Notes under the pieces: generated by a model
What the model was told of the DNA's origin: nothing
Database searches by the model: none
The model's input: the letters and a program-made list of their open reading frames with translations, nothing else
Position numbers and translations under genes: made by a program
In this document: one piece after another, positions 23,195 through 34,611 of the stretch
Layout of the letters: each line of letters starts with the position of its first letter
Numbering within the stretch: position 1 is the first letter of the stretch
Source of the DNA: Paraphysoderma sedebokerense
Taxonomy: Eukaryota; Blastocladiomycota; Physodermatomycetes; Physodermatales; Physodermataceae
Length of the DNA stretch: 51,432 nucleotides
Assembly (NCBI GenBank): GCA_025602915.1
Contig: JAHLJZ010000127.1
Coordinates: forward strand, 1-51,432
Reading direction: 5' to 3'

Positions 23195-23480
23195 CAGAGG
23201 CAGACTACGACAGCAGGAACACGGATGGTCCAGTAGACTAATTACTGAACCCCACATTCTTACATCAACTCGACAACGTCTGGGGACCACATTCAATCGA
23301 CCTGTTCGCGTCCCACAGTCGCCATCAAAGGAGGCAGTACGTATCACAGAGGAAGGATCCACAAGCGACAGCAGTAGACGCCTCTTGGATGTCTTGGAAG
23401 GACGAGAACCCCTGGATAGTGCCTTTTCCATTTGTGTTGATAGGGAGAATTGTCATTGAGAAAAATGGTTTCATTACCAT
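23195..23480 (+). mobile_element. DIRS-like retrotransposon fossil: distal RNase H region
   Basis: The + strand encodes VWGPHSIDLFASHS, YVSQRKDPQATAVDA and WIVPFPFVLIGRIVIEK. This fits the end of the RT-RNase H of DIRS/tyrosine-recombinase retrotransposons (GxPxxDLFAsrxNxQ...YxSxxxDPxAxxxDAf...W...FPPfxLI). Only this piece is recognisable; it is a broken fragment without visible termini. Confidence 0.65.
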
Positions 23481-23772
23481 CGGATATGGTCTGATCTGAA
23501 TTTGCAACATTGACAGATTTTACAACACCGCACTCCTCGTCCGTTAATGAAGGTCAGGTCTGAACTAAGTATCGCATGCATTCTCTCCAGGGACATAATT
23601 CCACAATTTTGCGGCAAGAAAAACTGCAAGTACAAGCAGCACAGTCAGATAACTTTTGTTATTATTTTACTACGCAAATAAAGATAATGCTTTTGGTTCC
23701 AATACTAACTAATAACTATTCTTCTAACAAGATTAATTAACTGGTAATCGTAAAGCACCACCAAGATTGACT
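23481..23772. other. Spacer downstream of the first Fat1-like gene
   Basis: Nothing recognised. It holds the presumed 3' end of the - strand gene at 23773. Confidence 0.4.
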
Positions 23773-26333
23773 TTACACATTAACACGACCGTCGTTGATT
23801 GCCTCCAGATCTTCTTCTCCAAACGGCACGAACTTCTTGGCTCTGAAGTCGAGCTTATACACTGTATCGGCATAGGAAGTCACCTCGATTCCTTGGTTTC
23901 GGAGAGCGACCTTTTGATGTTTGAAAGTGCCAGTGACTTCGAGCTTTTCCAACACCCTAATCCAAACGGGAACGGCATATTTCGGAAATTTCCCGCTCAA
24001 CAAATATTCCGCAAACCCATCCCAGTCAAAGTTCTCGTCTAATACAACTGCCGCCATTCCTGCCCTTCCGTCGTGATGAGGTACAATTGTTCCATAGACA
24101 GTGGCTTCTCGAATGCCAGGGAATGAAGATACTACTGTAGAGACTTCAGCAGTAGACACATTTTCACCTTTCCAACGAAAAGTATCACCCAAGCGGTCAA
24201 CAAAGTAGTAGAACCCACACTCGTCCCGCTTAATTAGATCGCCTGTTCTAAAATAACTGTCTCCTTTCTTAAAAACATTTTCTAGGAGCTTCTTCTGATT
24301 CGCAGCCTTATTACCGTAATAGCCTTTAAATTCAGACACAGGAATCCAGGAATTGTTTCGGTTAATAAGTTCGCCTGGTTTATTGACGGGGCACTAAAAC
24401 AAAGCAATGATTTGCGTAAGATGGCTTCCCAAAAGAAGAAATATAATACTAAATGAAAACGCACCTCAACACAGTAGCCATTCTTATCCCTGACAGGTTC
24501 CTCAGTGATGGGGTCAATTTCGATGATGGTCGGACCATAGAACAAGCGCAATACTGGTCCCAGGTGTCCAACTGACCCAACGCCGACAGAGTCCCAGTTG
24601 AAGTTGAACAAACCGACAGTGCCTGAAAATGAAGTGTTAAGACAAACACGTCGAAGTATATTAAATACGGGTGTCACAAACCTTCGGTACCTCCATAGAA
24701 TTCTCCGATATTTGTAATTCCAAAGCGTCTCTTAAATTCTTCCCAGATTTCAGGGCGAAGTCCGTTTCCAACCGCAGTTCGAACTTTGTGGTCACGATCT
24801 CCAGGGCCTACAGGACGGGATAGCAGATATCTGCAAACTTCACCGATATACTATGACAAAGATTAGTTGTCGAATAATTATTAAGCGCCATAGGAGAGCC
24901 GACCTACCATCATAGCAGTGGCTTCACCGGCTGCACATTCTTCAAAAAATTTCGATACAGAGAACTTCCTTGAGAGAAGCACACTACCCCCCCTAGCTAA
25001 TGCAATTCCGACACCAAGGCCAACTAAGAAAAATGCAAAATCAATTATGGTGAAAAGATGAACTGTTGAAGCATTTTTACATACCTGCATTCATGTGATA
25101 CAGAGGTAAGGACACATACACCCGATCTTCAGAGGTCAACCTGCCCATACGTGAGAACATCTCACCAGCAGCTTTTGGTGGAAGAGTTCAGATTTGACTG
25201 TCATATGAGGAACGCTTATAGTGGACAAACTTACCGACAAGCTTGAGATGCTGAACATGTGCCGCTTTAGGTAATCCGGTGGTTCCACTATAGAAGACAA
25301 TGAGTAACAACCAACAAAACACATTCAAAATATTGTCAACGGACCTGGTAAAGATAAACGCCGCACTATCATTTGCGTTGCAAGTTCTCCATGATTTCTC
25401 CGTGGAATTAGGATCATGCGCTTTTAAGACAGTTTCATCTACAACCCTCCCAAGCATTTCATCTTCTTTGATATTTTCGCCCGGGGCTGCATAAGCAATA
25501 AAGTCAAAGTTCTTTGCCTGCTGTAACTCATTATAAATCTGGTCCAGGGCCGAGTGAAGGGAAGGCTGATAAATGATATGGCGGCTGTCTGTGATAGTGA
25601 GACAATGAAGAAGAGCTTTCTCTAAAATTCCATGAACATGAGTATTGTCGGCCTAACAGCATAAGGTAGATCGATATTTACCTCTAAGATTATAGTTGAT
25701 CAAACTTGCAATAGCCCCACATTTAGCGAGGGCAAAGAATGCGATAAGGTACTCTGGCCTATTTTCCATAAGGATACTGACTCTGTCTCCGCTTTTGACA
25801 TCACATACATTTCTCAAGTACCGCGCCTATGAATAAAGTCCATCCGTTAATTTACAAACGACAGTTCGATGGAAGACTGCAGAGCGCACTACCATTCTGT
25901 TTGACTCTGGTGAATTGAAATATATGGAGTTAGTTATCGGTATGATGTCAAAATAATACCGTACTAGACTATTTACCTTGATCAATCTGCTGATAGGTGT
26001 ATGATTTTCCTTCGAATACTAAAAATATCTTGTTCGGAGTCTTCTTCGCATTGTTAATCAATCTGGAAACGTGAGATTTGTCGGAACTGAACTGAAATAC
26101 AACGACACTGGAAGAAGAAAGGTCAGATTAATGATGACTGAAAACCCAGACCTTGAAAAACAGGTAGTAGAGGCAGATTCAAATCCAACCGAAGTATTCG
26201 GTATTTACCTGAAAAGAGTGCTTAAAAGTTGATAAATTGTGGGATATTCTCGGGTTAGGAGGTATTTTGACTCAAGATACCAAAAAGCACTGAGTATAAC
26301 AAGGAATGCGGCAATGGCTATGGGGAGGAGCAT
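23773..26333 (-). CDS. FAT1: Fat1/SLC27-type very-long-chain acyl-CoA synthetase / fatty-acid transporter, copy A
   Basis: Eleven exons (- strand): 26333-26209, 26107-25977, 25906-25893, 25826-25682, 25621-25345, 25287-25235, 25171-25085, 25023-24908, 24850-24682, 24622-24465, 24393-23773, for 631 aa. An N-terminal TM helix ([20 protein letters not shown]) is followed by a linker, then [15 protein letters not shown], the AMP-binding signature [12 protein letters not shown] (about 230-240), FYGGTEGTVGLFN, and the VLACS/FATP motif [10 protein letters not shown]...[20 protein letters not shown]. Known role: coupling fatty-acid import to CoA activation at plasma membrane, ER or peroxisome. The ATG at 26333 is chosen because the upstream extension opens only at a non-ATG codon. 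The 14-nt exon 3 rebuilds ESNRMA. It pairs with the expansin-like gene upstream, and the same pair recurs at 29.1-33.7 kb. Confidence 0.93.
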
Positions 26334-26988
26334 TTCTGAGGAAAGTGGTAGGGAAATGGTTGCACCGTGAAGATAGGGGACGGAAATAGAAGTCAATTTT
26401 TCGACGGTATCTGGCGGGCTACTTCACAATGATATCATCTAAAATATAATTGAGGATATTGACAAAAATTTAAAATAAAGGAGCATTAGACACTTAATAG
26501 AGGGCCGAGGCTTGGGCCGCGTACAACCACACTGGTGGAAGGGATGGAGGACAATTATGGCGGGCTTGATGCTGCTGGAGGATTATTCTGCCAGTCTGCG
26601 TGAAAATTCGTGCATCTGACGCCGTGATGAGCCTGCCTCACTCCCTTCGATTAAGAGAGCCCAAAGCCGCACGGTTATCGTTTTCCGAACCGCAAATAAT
26701 GCCCATTCCTGACGGGTGTGTGTGTGTGTGTGTGTGGAGAAAGCATGCATCAATTTGACAAAGTTCGGCCGGATATTGTCGGACATTTCAGCTTATATGT
26801 GTCAAAACAAACAATTACTACTGCAGTATCCACCTGAAAATTCAAAATTTTACCAGACATAGCAGATTTTGTTTCAAAAACTCTCTGTTATTTTCTCAGG
26901 GAGATAGAGCGGCAAAGTATTTACACAATTATTTACAGGCAGTTACTTACAATGTAGCTATGTACAAATCTTGGAATTACTTAATAAA
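26334..26988. other. Intergenic spacer with (GT)n microsatellite
   Basis: Promoter side of Fat1 copy A and 3' flank of expansin-like A. It contains about ten GT units at 26716-26736. No gene is seen. Confidence 0.6.
26716..26736. repeat. (GT)10 microsatellite
   Basis: About ten uninterrupted gt dinucleotides, 430 bp upstream of the Fat1 copy A start codon. Such tracts are often length-variable between strains. Confidence 0.9.
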
Positions 26989-28293
26989 TTACTTAATACC
27001 AAGACCTACGGAACAATCGACTTGTTTGAATTCCATGTGAATGATTCCGTCTCCCTCTTTAGCAATTTCTCTGAAGGCCTCTCTGTTGAGATCAATATGA
27101 TTCAGGTTTTTACTGCTTGCACCGCATGGGTTTTGATTCCCTTTGTTGCGATTTACCTCGTGAATACTTGGGCAGGCGTCGGCTATTTGGATCACCACAC
27201 TCTTGCCCGGGTTGACGCAGCTGCTTTTGTCGTTTTTGTTACTTGGATCGTACCACATAAATTTTGATACACATCGAACTTGAAAGCATTTGCCACAGGA
27301 GCCTTGGTTGGGACAATCGGGATGTCCGCCATTTGGATTCGCTCGACATGGTGGTCCGTTGAAAACTTAAATTACAGCGTGAATTCTCATATTTAATGAC
27401 GTGGACCTTCACAAGGATGAATGAACTTACTTGGGGACTGATCCGAAATAGCTCCGAAGTATTGTGTCTTCGCCTGGGTTCGGCAGGCCAGATTACTCAT
27501 ATCTGTTGGGGCTTCACCGGGGCCGGGATAGAAAGAAGCTGTGTCGCGAGAGACTAACATTAGACATGATGCGCAAACAATTGGAAGTGACAATTGATGA
27601 ATTACCTCGTCCCGAAATGAATCCAGCCGATGTCGTCGGATTACGCCCGGCTTGTTGTCCTCCATCACGATCAGATGTTGGATTGTCTCCACCTGGCTTT
27701 TGAGGGTTCACCCCAGGTTTAGGCTTACCTCCTGAGGGTTGACGTCCATCGTTACGATCGGTTGTTTGATTGCCTCCTCCTGGTTTTTGAGGGTTTACTC
27801 CAGGTTTGGGATTCTTCCCAGGAGAATCCTGTCCACCATTTGGTTGATTAGGCGCAATACAACTTTTCCCGTTTTCATATCCAAATTTACGACCATCAGT
27901 GCCCGGTACTGTTGGCCCTGAATTTTTGCATGTCGGGAAATTTCCATCGCCCGCTTTAGCTGGCTTCGTATTCGGTTTCTTGGTTTGTGAGGAGTTTTTA
28001 GCGGCTTTCGCTTCTTAGGTGCCAACATTAAAGTTATTATGGCACATATAGAACTATTTGTTTATGATATACGCACCATATTGGGACAGGGCTTTCTCAG
28101 CATATATTTGAGGAGGATTATCAGTTCCACTTTCTGGTGCCACAACTTGGGTAAATGGATTCGAGGGAGTCACGCCCTCAAATACCCCATATCCTGGCAC
28201 ATTCGAAAGCTGCGTAGCAGAATCCTCATCATAGGTTTGTGCCAGTGAATACAGTGAGAACACGAGAAATATGGATAAAGAGAATTTCATCAT
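26989..28293 (-). CDS. Secreted expansin-like protein A (one FGYEN-SC module + double-psi beta-barrel)
   Basis: Exons (- strand) 28293-28077, 28013-27606, 27538-27431 and 27365-26989 give 369 aa. A signal peptide (MMKFSLSIFLVFSLYSLAQT) is followed by one two-cysteine module, FPTCKNSGPTVPGTDGRK-FGYENGKSC, a Gly/Asn/Pro/Gln-rich linker with repeated PKPGVNPQKPGG, and a barwin/expansin-type domain: ASFYPGPGE...LACR...YFGAISDQSP, NQGSCGKCFQVRCVSKFMWYD, KSVVIQIADACP and HIDLNREAF. This is the fungal expansin/loosenin/cerato-like double-psi fold, which loosens cellulose or chitin networks without hydrolysis. The start is supported by the signal peptide. No second (CBM63-like) expansin domain is seen. 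The module resembles the W-G-V/W-E-N core of CBM10/fungal dockerins but lacks some of their cysteines. Confidence 0.82.
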
Positions 28294-29063
28294 TCCAGTT
28301 TGGGTTAAATTTTCGCCTTAATTTTCCTCCATCCAAAAGAATTCACCGCTTTATATCAGTGGCGGACTGATATGTGGCACATTATAGTAAGCGTATTTCA
28401 CCTAAATGGTTTGGTAACTGTATATCAATTAAAGTTTATTTAAAAATAGTACCATCAGCTATGAGAAGATACGGTCGACAATGGGGTAGTAATGTATTGC
28501 TAAAGATTTGTTTGATACTATTTGCCGTTCGAAGTGGATAAGAATTTCTACGTGTGGCACTAAGCGTGTCAAAATTCAGCAGGAGCGGCTTTCGCTCACG
28601 AGTGTATAATAAAGGTTTGATGCGCGATTCCGGCCCCAAAGCTTAAAAGACTGTGGCGGATTAACTGAAGCTTTCATTAGCTTTCTTAATCATCACTATA
28701 ATGTGGTATAAGAACAGTCTAACATGATCAAGCGGATTGTAAGCAACCATCAATTATTTCCTGTAAGTAATTGTTAAGGCAACGCAGAAGCAAGTTGCGG
28801 GATGAAGAGAGTGCACAAACTCAATTGAAAAGGAGAAGACGATTCAGTCTCACTAAGGCGTAGTGCTGTTGTTGGAATCCACATGAGAGAAGTCAAAGTG
28901 CCGGCATGCTTAGGCAGAAAGAAAGAATATAACAAAGATGAATTCATTTTGAATACTAAGACATACAAATACAAGTAGAATACAATAACGATTTTGACAT
29001 ATGGAATGCAGAAGTAAGGTCAGTTTTGCAACATTATCAGACTGGGCAGAACGCTAAAACGCC
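28294..29063. other. Intergenic spacer
   Basis: Promoter side of expansin-like A and 3' flank of Fat1 copy B. Short open frames lack support. Nothing else is seen. Confidence 0.45.
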
Positions 29064-31803
29064 TCAAATTTTGATCTCTCCTCTCTTGATGGCGGCCAAT
29101 TCGTTGGTAGTAAAAGGTTTGAATTTAGATTCTTTAAAGTCCAGCATGAACACTTTATCAGTGAACTCGGCTACTTCAATTCCTTCATTTCGTAATTTCA
29201 CTTTCTGATGCTTGAAAGTTCCGGTGGTTTCGAGTCTACAAATGGCAGCATTTATTGTTAACAAAACATTGTGACAAAATCAACACAAATTAAGTGCGAA
29301 AATTTGCCAAACAACTTACTTTTCCAAAAATCTTATGAAAACTGGAACGGCATATCTGGGTAATTGCTTCAGCAAGTACTTCGGAAATTCATTCATGTCG
29401 AATTTCGAGGGATCAACGACTATGGCAGCCATACCAGCCCGCCCATCGTGATCTGGGACAAGAGTACCGTAGATTGTGGCTTCAGAGATACCGGGAAAGG
29501 AAGCAACAATGGTGCCTACTTCGGCTGTGGAAACATTTTCGCCCTTCCATCCTGAAATTGGATAAGACGACACAACATTAGCAGGCTAGCAGACTAGATG
29601 AACAAAAAAAGGGCCCGCGAAGCACATACTGAAAGTATCACCCAAACGGTCCACGAAGTAGTAGAACCCATCTTTATCTTTCTTCAATAAATCACCAGTA
29701 CGGAAATATGCATCCCCTTTTGTGAATACATCGCGCAACAGTTTCTTTTCATTGGCGGATTTGTTGCCATAATATCCTTTGAATTGAGATGTAGCGATAC
29801 GATCATCAATTTTGGCAATCATTTCACCAGCTTTGCCATAAGGACACTAAAATGAATGGGAAATACAATGTTAGGACTACAACAATGAATACAACCGTCA
29901 GAGGAGTGTCCGTTTTACCTGCACGCAATACCCGTTTTTGTTACGGACAGGATCTTCGGTGATGGGGTCAATCTCAATGATCTTTGGAGCATACGAGATG
30001 CTTAGAACACGACCCATATGGCCAACAGCTCCAGCTCCAAAGTTGTTTGTGTTGTAATTGAACAATGCAACAGTTCCTACAAACTAGGTTAAATAAAGTT
30101 TCCTAGGGTAATGCAGAAAATAAAAAGGAACCTTCAGTGGCTCCGTAAAACTCCCCAACTCTAGGAATATTGAATCTGGTCTTGAAATCTTCCCAGATTT
30201 CCGGTCGCAGACCGTTCCCAATCGCTGTGCGCACTTTGTGTTCTCGGTCTTTCGGAGATTGGGGGCGGCTAAGTAAATATCTACAAAGTTCACCAATGTA
30301 CTGCGTTTTCCATAGTGATTAGTATGACTAGGAAAGAAGAATAGGCCACGGCAGAAGTGTACAAACCATCATTGCTGTCGCTTCACCTGCGTGACATTCT
30401 TCCCAAAACTTTGAAACAGAGAATTTACGAGATAAAAGTATAGAACCGCCTTTAGATAGTGCCATACCGACACCAATACCGACTGTTCATTATAAATTAT
30501 TAGTCAGTGGACACAATTAGCGGCTGATTTGAATGTAAGGTTACGGACCTGCATTAGTATGGTACAAGGGTAAAGCGATGTATACTCTGTCTTCTTTCGT
30601 TATATGTCCCAGGTCGCTGAATAGTTGTCCGATGCCCCACAACTTAACATGTGGGATAACGGCCGCCTTTGGGAGGCCAGTTGTTCCACTTTAGACATTT
30701 ATCTTGGTTAATCATCTGGATGAAGAATATATCAGTAAAATGTTCAAAACCAACCTGGTGAATATGAAGCAAGCTGTATCGAGATGTTTGCACTTCCTCC
30801 ATTTCTTGTCTGTTTCCATATCACTATACTTGCTCAAAACATCATCATTCACGAAGCTCCCAAGTAAGCTTTCAGCAGACGGGATAGGTTCTTTTGAATA
30901 TGCAATGAACTGAACGTTGCGTTTCAACAACTCAGCTGAAATTGGTTGTACGGCAGAAACCAAAGAAGGATGATACAATATGTGGGCGCCATTAGTTATC
31001 GTGAGGCAATGGAGCAAAGGTTTATCTGCATTATGAAGTCAGACAAAGAACATAAATTAGTGCCTAATCCTAAACTTTTGGGTAGCAAAAATCATCAAAC
31101 CTCGGAGATTGTAGTTGATTAAACTGGCAATAGCACCACATTTCCCAATTGCAAATAAGGCAATCAAAAAGTCGGGACAGTTCTCCATGAACAAACTAAC
31201 GACATCGTTAGGACGAACATTGCATCCATCTCGAAGGTAGTGCGCCTAACATTGCGTGGAGAATTTTAATATTAATTAAATTTCTCGACTTCCATCAATT
31301 TGAATATTACTACTTACCATTCTGTTAACCTCTGCAAATATACAAATGAGGTGATAATATGGTCATTAAGAGCTTCAAAATGTCAATGGAGAACGAAGGA
31401 ATTTAGATACACACCTTTGTTGAACTCTTCATAAGTCCAAATTTTATCCTCGCATACTAAGAATACTTTTTTGGGATATCGCTTGGCATTATTTACCAAT
31501 CGAACAACATGAGAGCTATCGGAACTGTATTCCAAAGTCTTGAGACTGTTTCAGGGGCAAAACGAAAATTCAAAAGAGTCAGAGGTCAGTCTACTGTCAG
31601 TCTTTCAACTAAGCTCAAAAGGAGTACCGGTTGCTGGAGACAATTACTTACAGTTTCAAACTTCTCAACAAGCTATATATCATATAAGTTTCTCTGGCCA
31701 TTGAGTATTTCGCATCAAGGTACAAGAGTCCAAAGAGACCGCCAACAGTTGAAAAGAGTCGGGGGACCTGGTCCATAGGTATAGATAAAGGGAAGGCGGA
31801 CAT
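29064..31803 (-). CDS. FAT1: Fat1/SLC27-type very-long-chain acyl-CoA synthetase / fatty-acid transporter, copy B
   Basis: Twelve exons (- strand): 31803-31652, 31545-31415, 31331-31318, 31245-31101, 31025-30755, 30688-30549, 30482-30367, 30300-30132, 30076-29919, 29846-29630, 29551-29320, 29235-29064, for 638 aa. Hallmarks are [25 protein letters not shown], and [10 protein letters not shown]...[11 protein letters not shown] joined by splicing to RWKGENVST. The N-terminus ([18 protein letters not shown], then GGLFGLLYL) is less clearly membrane-spanning than in copy A. Compared with copy A it lacks the intron at 25172-25234 but has two extra introns (29552-29629, 29236-29319) in the region that is one 621-nt exon there; the coding lengths match exactly (217+232+172=621). 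The 14-nt microexon is kept. The two are therefore old paralogs, possibly split in chain-length preference or organelle (inference). Confidence 0.93.
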
Positions 31804-32321
31804 TTTTGATATAGCTTATTAGTATACGACAGAATGATGCAATTGATATGTGTAATTCTCGGCTTGACGATGAGGGTGACTAGACTGCTGGAGAAGGTGA
31901 GGTGATTGCGACGTGCCAGCGACCGAACTACTTAGGAGTTGCAAGCTTGCAGGACTATGGAAGATTCTGAATGAAATTAATATCCTCCAAGCTCACAACA
32001 GATGCTGATATGTCCACAAGATGTGGCACTTTTTAGGATAATTAGTGGTGCCGCAAGCCCTCTTTCTTCCAACGACAGCACAACAGTGGCTTGCTCTACT
32101 CACGCTAGGCGCGGAGACGCATGAATGAATGGAGTGCAAAGTAGCACGAATGCCGACATCAGAAAAGTAATTACAACCGCCTCGCGGATAAACTTTGTAG
32201 TGATTTTACTACTTTATTGAGTAGAATTGCTTAGTACGAATGTGCAATGTCAATCAATAGTATCTCTGAAAACTGAAAAAGTGTCTATTGTAGAGGCTGC
32301 TTTATCAATGTATTCTAAGGT
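31804..32321. other. Intergenic spacer
   Basis: Promoter side of Fat1 copy B and 3' flank of expansin-like B. Nothing recognised. Confidence 0.45.
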
Positions 32322-33706
32322 CTACCACTGTTTCAATCCGACACCAATCCCGCAGCCAACCTCTCTAAATTCCATATGAATAATGCCATCATTTTCTTTT
32401 GCGATTTCTTTGAAAGCATCTCTGTTTAAGTCAAAATGATTGAGATGTCGACTAGTTTCACCACAGGGATTCTGCCCTTTTTTGCCACCATTAATAGGAT
32501 GGATATTGGGACAAGCTAACCATGAATGAAGGTCACTATTGTATTATTGCGTTTCGAGAATGACGCAAATTTCAACTTTACCGTCAGCGATTTGAATAAC
32601 TACACTCTTGTTGGCTCCCAAGCAACTGCCCTTTTCGTGCGTGTTCGCGCTATCATACCTAAGGAGGCGCATCAGTATATATTTTTAAGCGGTATCAAGG
32701 TATTCATACTGACCACATGAACTTGGAAACACATCTGACTTCAAAGCATCGGCCACAACTCTTTTGATCTTTGCAGAGAGGCATCCCACCGTTGGGATTA
32801 TGGATACATTGAGGACCATCGAAGGCAGGTGATAGATCTGAAATGGCCCCGTAATATTTTGTCGATGGTTTGAATCTGCAAGCGAGGTTGTGGATATCAG
32901 CTGCGGCTTCCCACGGACCTGGGTAGTACGAAGCTACGACATATTTATGAGTATTAAAAAAATCATTCATTCATTTTTTTGTGTCAAATTCTGTACTCAC
33001 CTCTTCCAGGAATGAAACCACCGGTTGTATTTCCCTTGGCTGTGTCTCCGAGAGTCCGATTGGATGGATTGTGGTGGTTCTTTTCGTTATCTGTACCTCC
33101 GGCGTTGACAATTCGACATGACTTTCCGTTCTCATAACCCCATAACTTTCCATCAGCGCCGTACACTGTCACTTTTGCCTTATCTTGATTTTTACAGTTC
33201 TCATAACCCACTGGCTTTATTCCTTGTTGATCATTGTTCACCTTATACTCATAATTTGGCAAACCGTCAGGCATGATGCAACTTTTGGAATTTTCCCAAC
33301 CCCATTTTCGATTGTCGCTTGATATCGCTGTTACTACATTCGTCGAGCAGACTGGGAAATTTTCACCAGGGTACAACTTCACACTTCTTGATTTAGCATC
33401 GCGTAATTTTTCTGGACTCTGCTCTTCATTCAACTTGTACTCGTATTTATCTAAATCTTCAGGCATAATGCAACTTCTACGTTTCTCCCATCCCCACTTT
33501 CGATTGTCTCTTGACACAGCTGTGACGATGTTAGTTTCGCATGTCGGAAACGATTCATGGGGATACAGTTTGACGGTTTTAACAGAATGTTTACCGGAAT
33601 TTGAAGGTTGTAATGGAGCGTATGGATTGCGATTGATAATTGTGGCTGGCGACCCTGCGGCGAGCTTGAGCGCGAAAAACACCACGAAAAGAAAGTTGAC
33701 GGCCAT
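32322..33706 (-). CDS. Secreted expansin-like protein B (three WGWEN-SC modules + double-psi beta-barrel)
   Basis: Exons (- strand) 33706-33001, 32933-32714, 32658-32582 and 32515-32322 give 398 aa. A signal peptide (MAVNFLFVVFFALKLAAGSP) is followed by three two-cysteine modules: FPTCETN...NRKWGWEKRRSCIMP, FPVCSTN...NRKWGWENSKSCIMP and YENCKNQ...GKLWGYENGKSCRI. Between them lie short linkers with the phrase KSVKLYP/SRSVKLYP. The expansin-like domain follows: ASYYPGPWEAA, LACRFKPSTKYYGAISDLSP, KSCGRCFEVRCVSKFMW-YD, KSVVIQIADA, HLNHFDLNRDAF, ending GVGLKQW. Two introns (32659-32713, 32516-32581) interrupt the barrel where copies A and C have none. Modules carry Trp where copies A and C carry Phe, so it is the most dockerin/CBM10-like member. 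It likely acts on plant or fungal wall polysaccharide outside the cell. Confidence 0.82.
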
Positions 33707-34611
33707 TTACAAGACGAAATTAGAAAAAAATTTGACTCAAAAACAAAACACTCAAGGAAGCACAAATATTTATCTGCCAGATAAGTGGCGAATGTCTGCT
33801 CTGTGGAAAATTTTCTTGTATCAATGGGACATTCTACCCACGTTGGATTTGGCCAACTTCATCGTTGCTTAAACAAAAACTAAACAATAGCAACAGTTGC
33901 GGGTACTTAAAAACAGCCGTGAGCTTGTTTCGTCATCAGAACCTGCAGATATTTCACAAATTAGCACCTAAAAAGTCTTCATTACTCTGAAACGCACACT
34001 TTGATCCCCAGTGGAGTCGCCCAAGGGTATTTGTAACATTTTCAAACTATTTCACGCATCCTGTTGCCAACGGCTAAAGATCAACGTCAGTAAACCTACA
34101 GATTCAATATAGATACAAGAGATATAGATATAGAGACAGATATAGATTTACAAGAAATGAACATGTGAGTATGTGCTACTCGCGGGCTCTATGAATATAA
34201 AGTTACACTGTTCATTTGAATTTCAGAAGGTTTCGCACTGGTTTTTTTATTGTGTTTAGATCTCGTAATTTTCGATCTTAATTTTTTCATTGGATGCCTC
34301 TGTGCTGTGAACATTTTGATTTGGATTGTATTGTCAAGGTTGGGAACTTAATCTGATGTCAATTAGTCGTTGCTAAACTTCTCTGGCCATCACATGCGAG
34401 GAAAAAATTAAGAAGGAAGGTGAATTGTATTAATCTTTTGTATGTGAATTAGTATAACGCGAATTCAATTAAATTTATTAATATGAAACATAAAGGCATA
34501 GTTTTCAGGTACAGTTGATGATTAAACAATATCAGATGATAACACATGGGATAAATCAAATAGCATGAAAGATAGCGTTAGAATGACACTTGCGGCGGAT
34601 AGTTTTCGAGA
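33707..34611. other. Intergenic spacer
   Basis: Contains a short GATATA-type simple tract (34117-34150). From about 34262 on lies the 3' flank of the LRR duplication unit, which is similar, but not identical, to 37700-38082. No gene is seen. Confidence 0.55.

Noticed and set aside
26334-26396. N-terminal extension of Fat1 copy A
   Set aside because: The frame is open upstream but opens only at a non-ATG codon; the first ATG at 26333 starts directly at the TM helix, as in the family.
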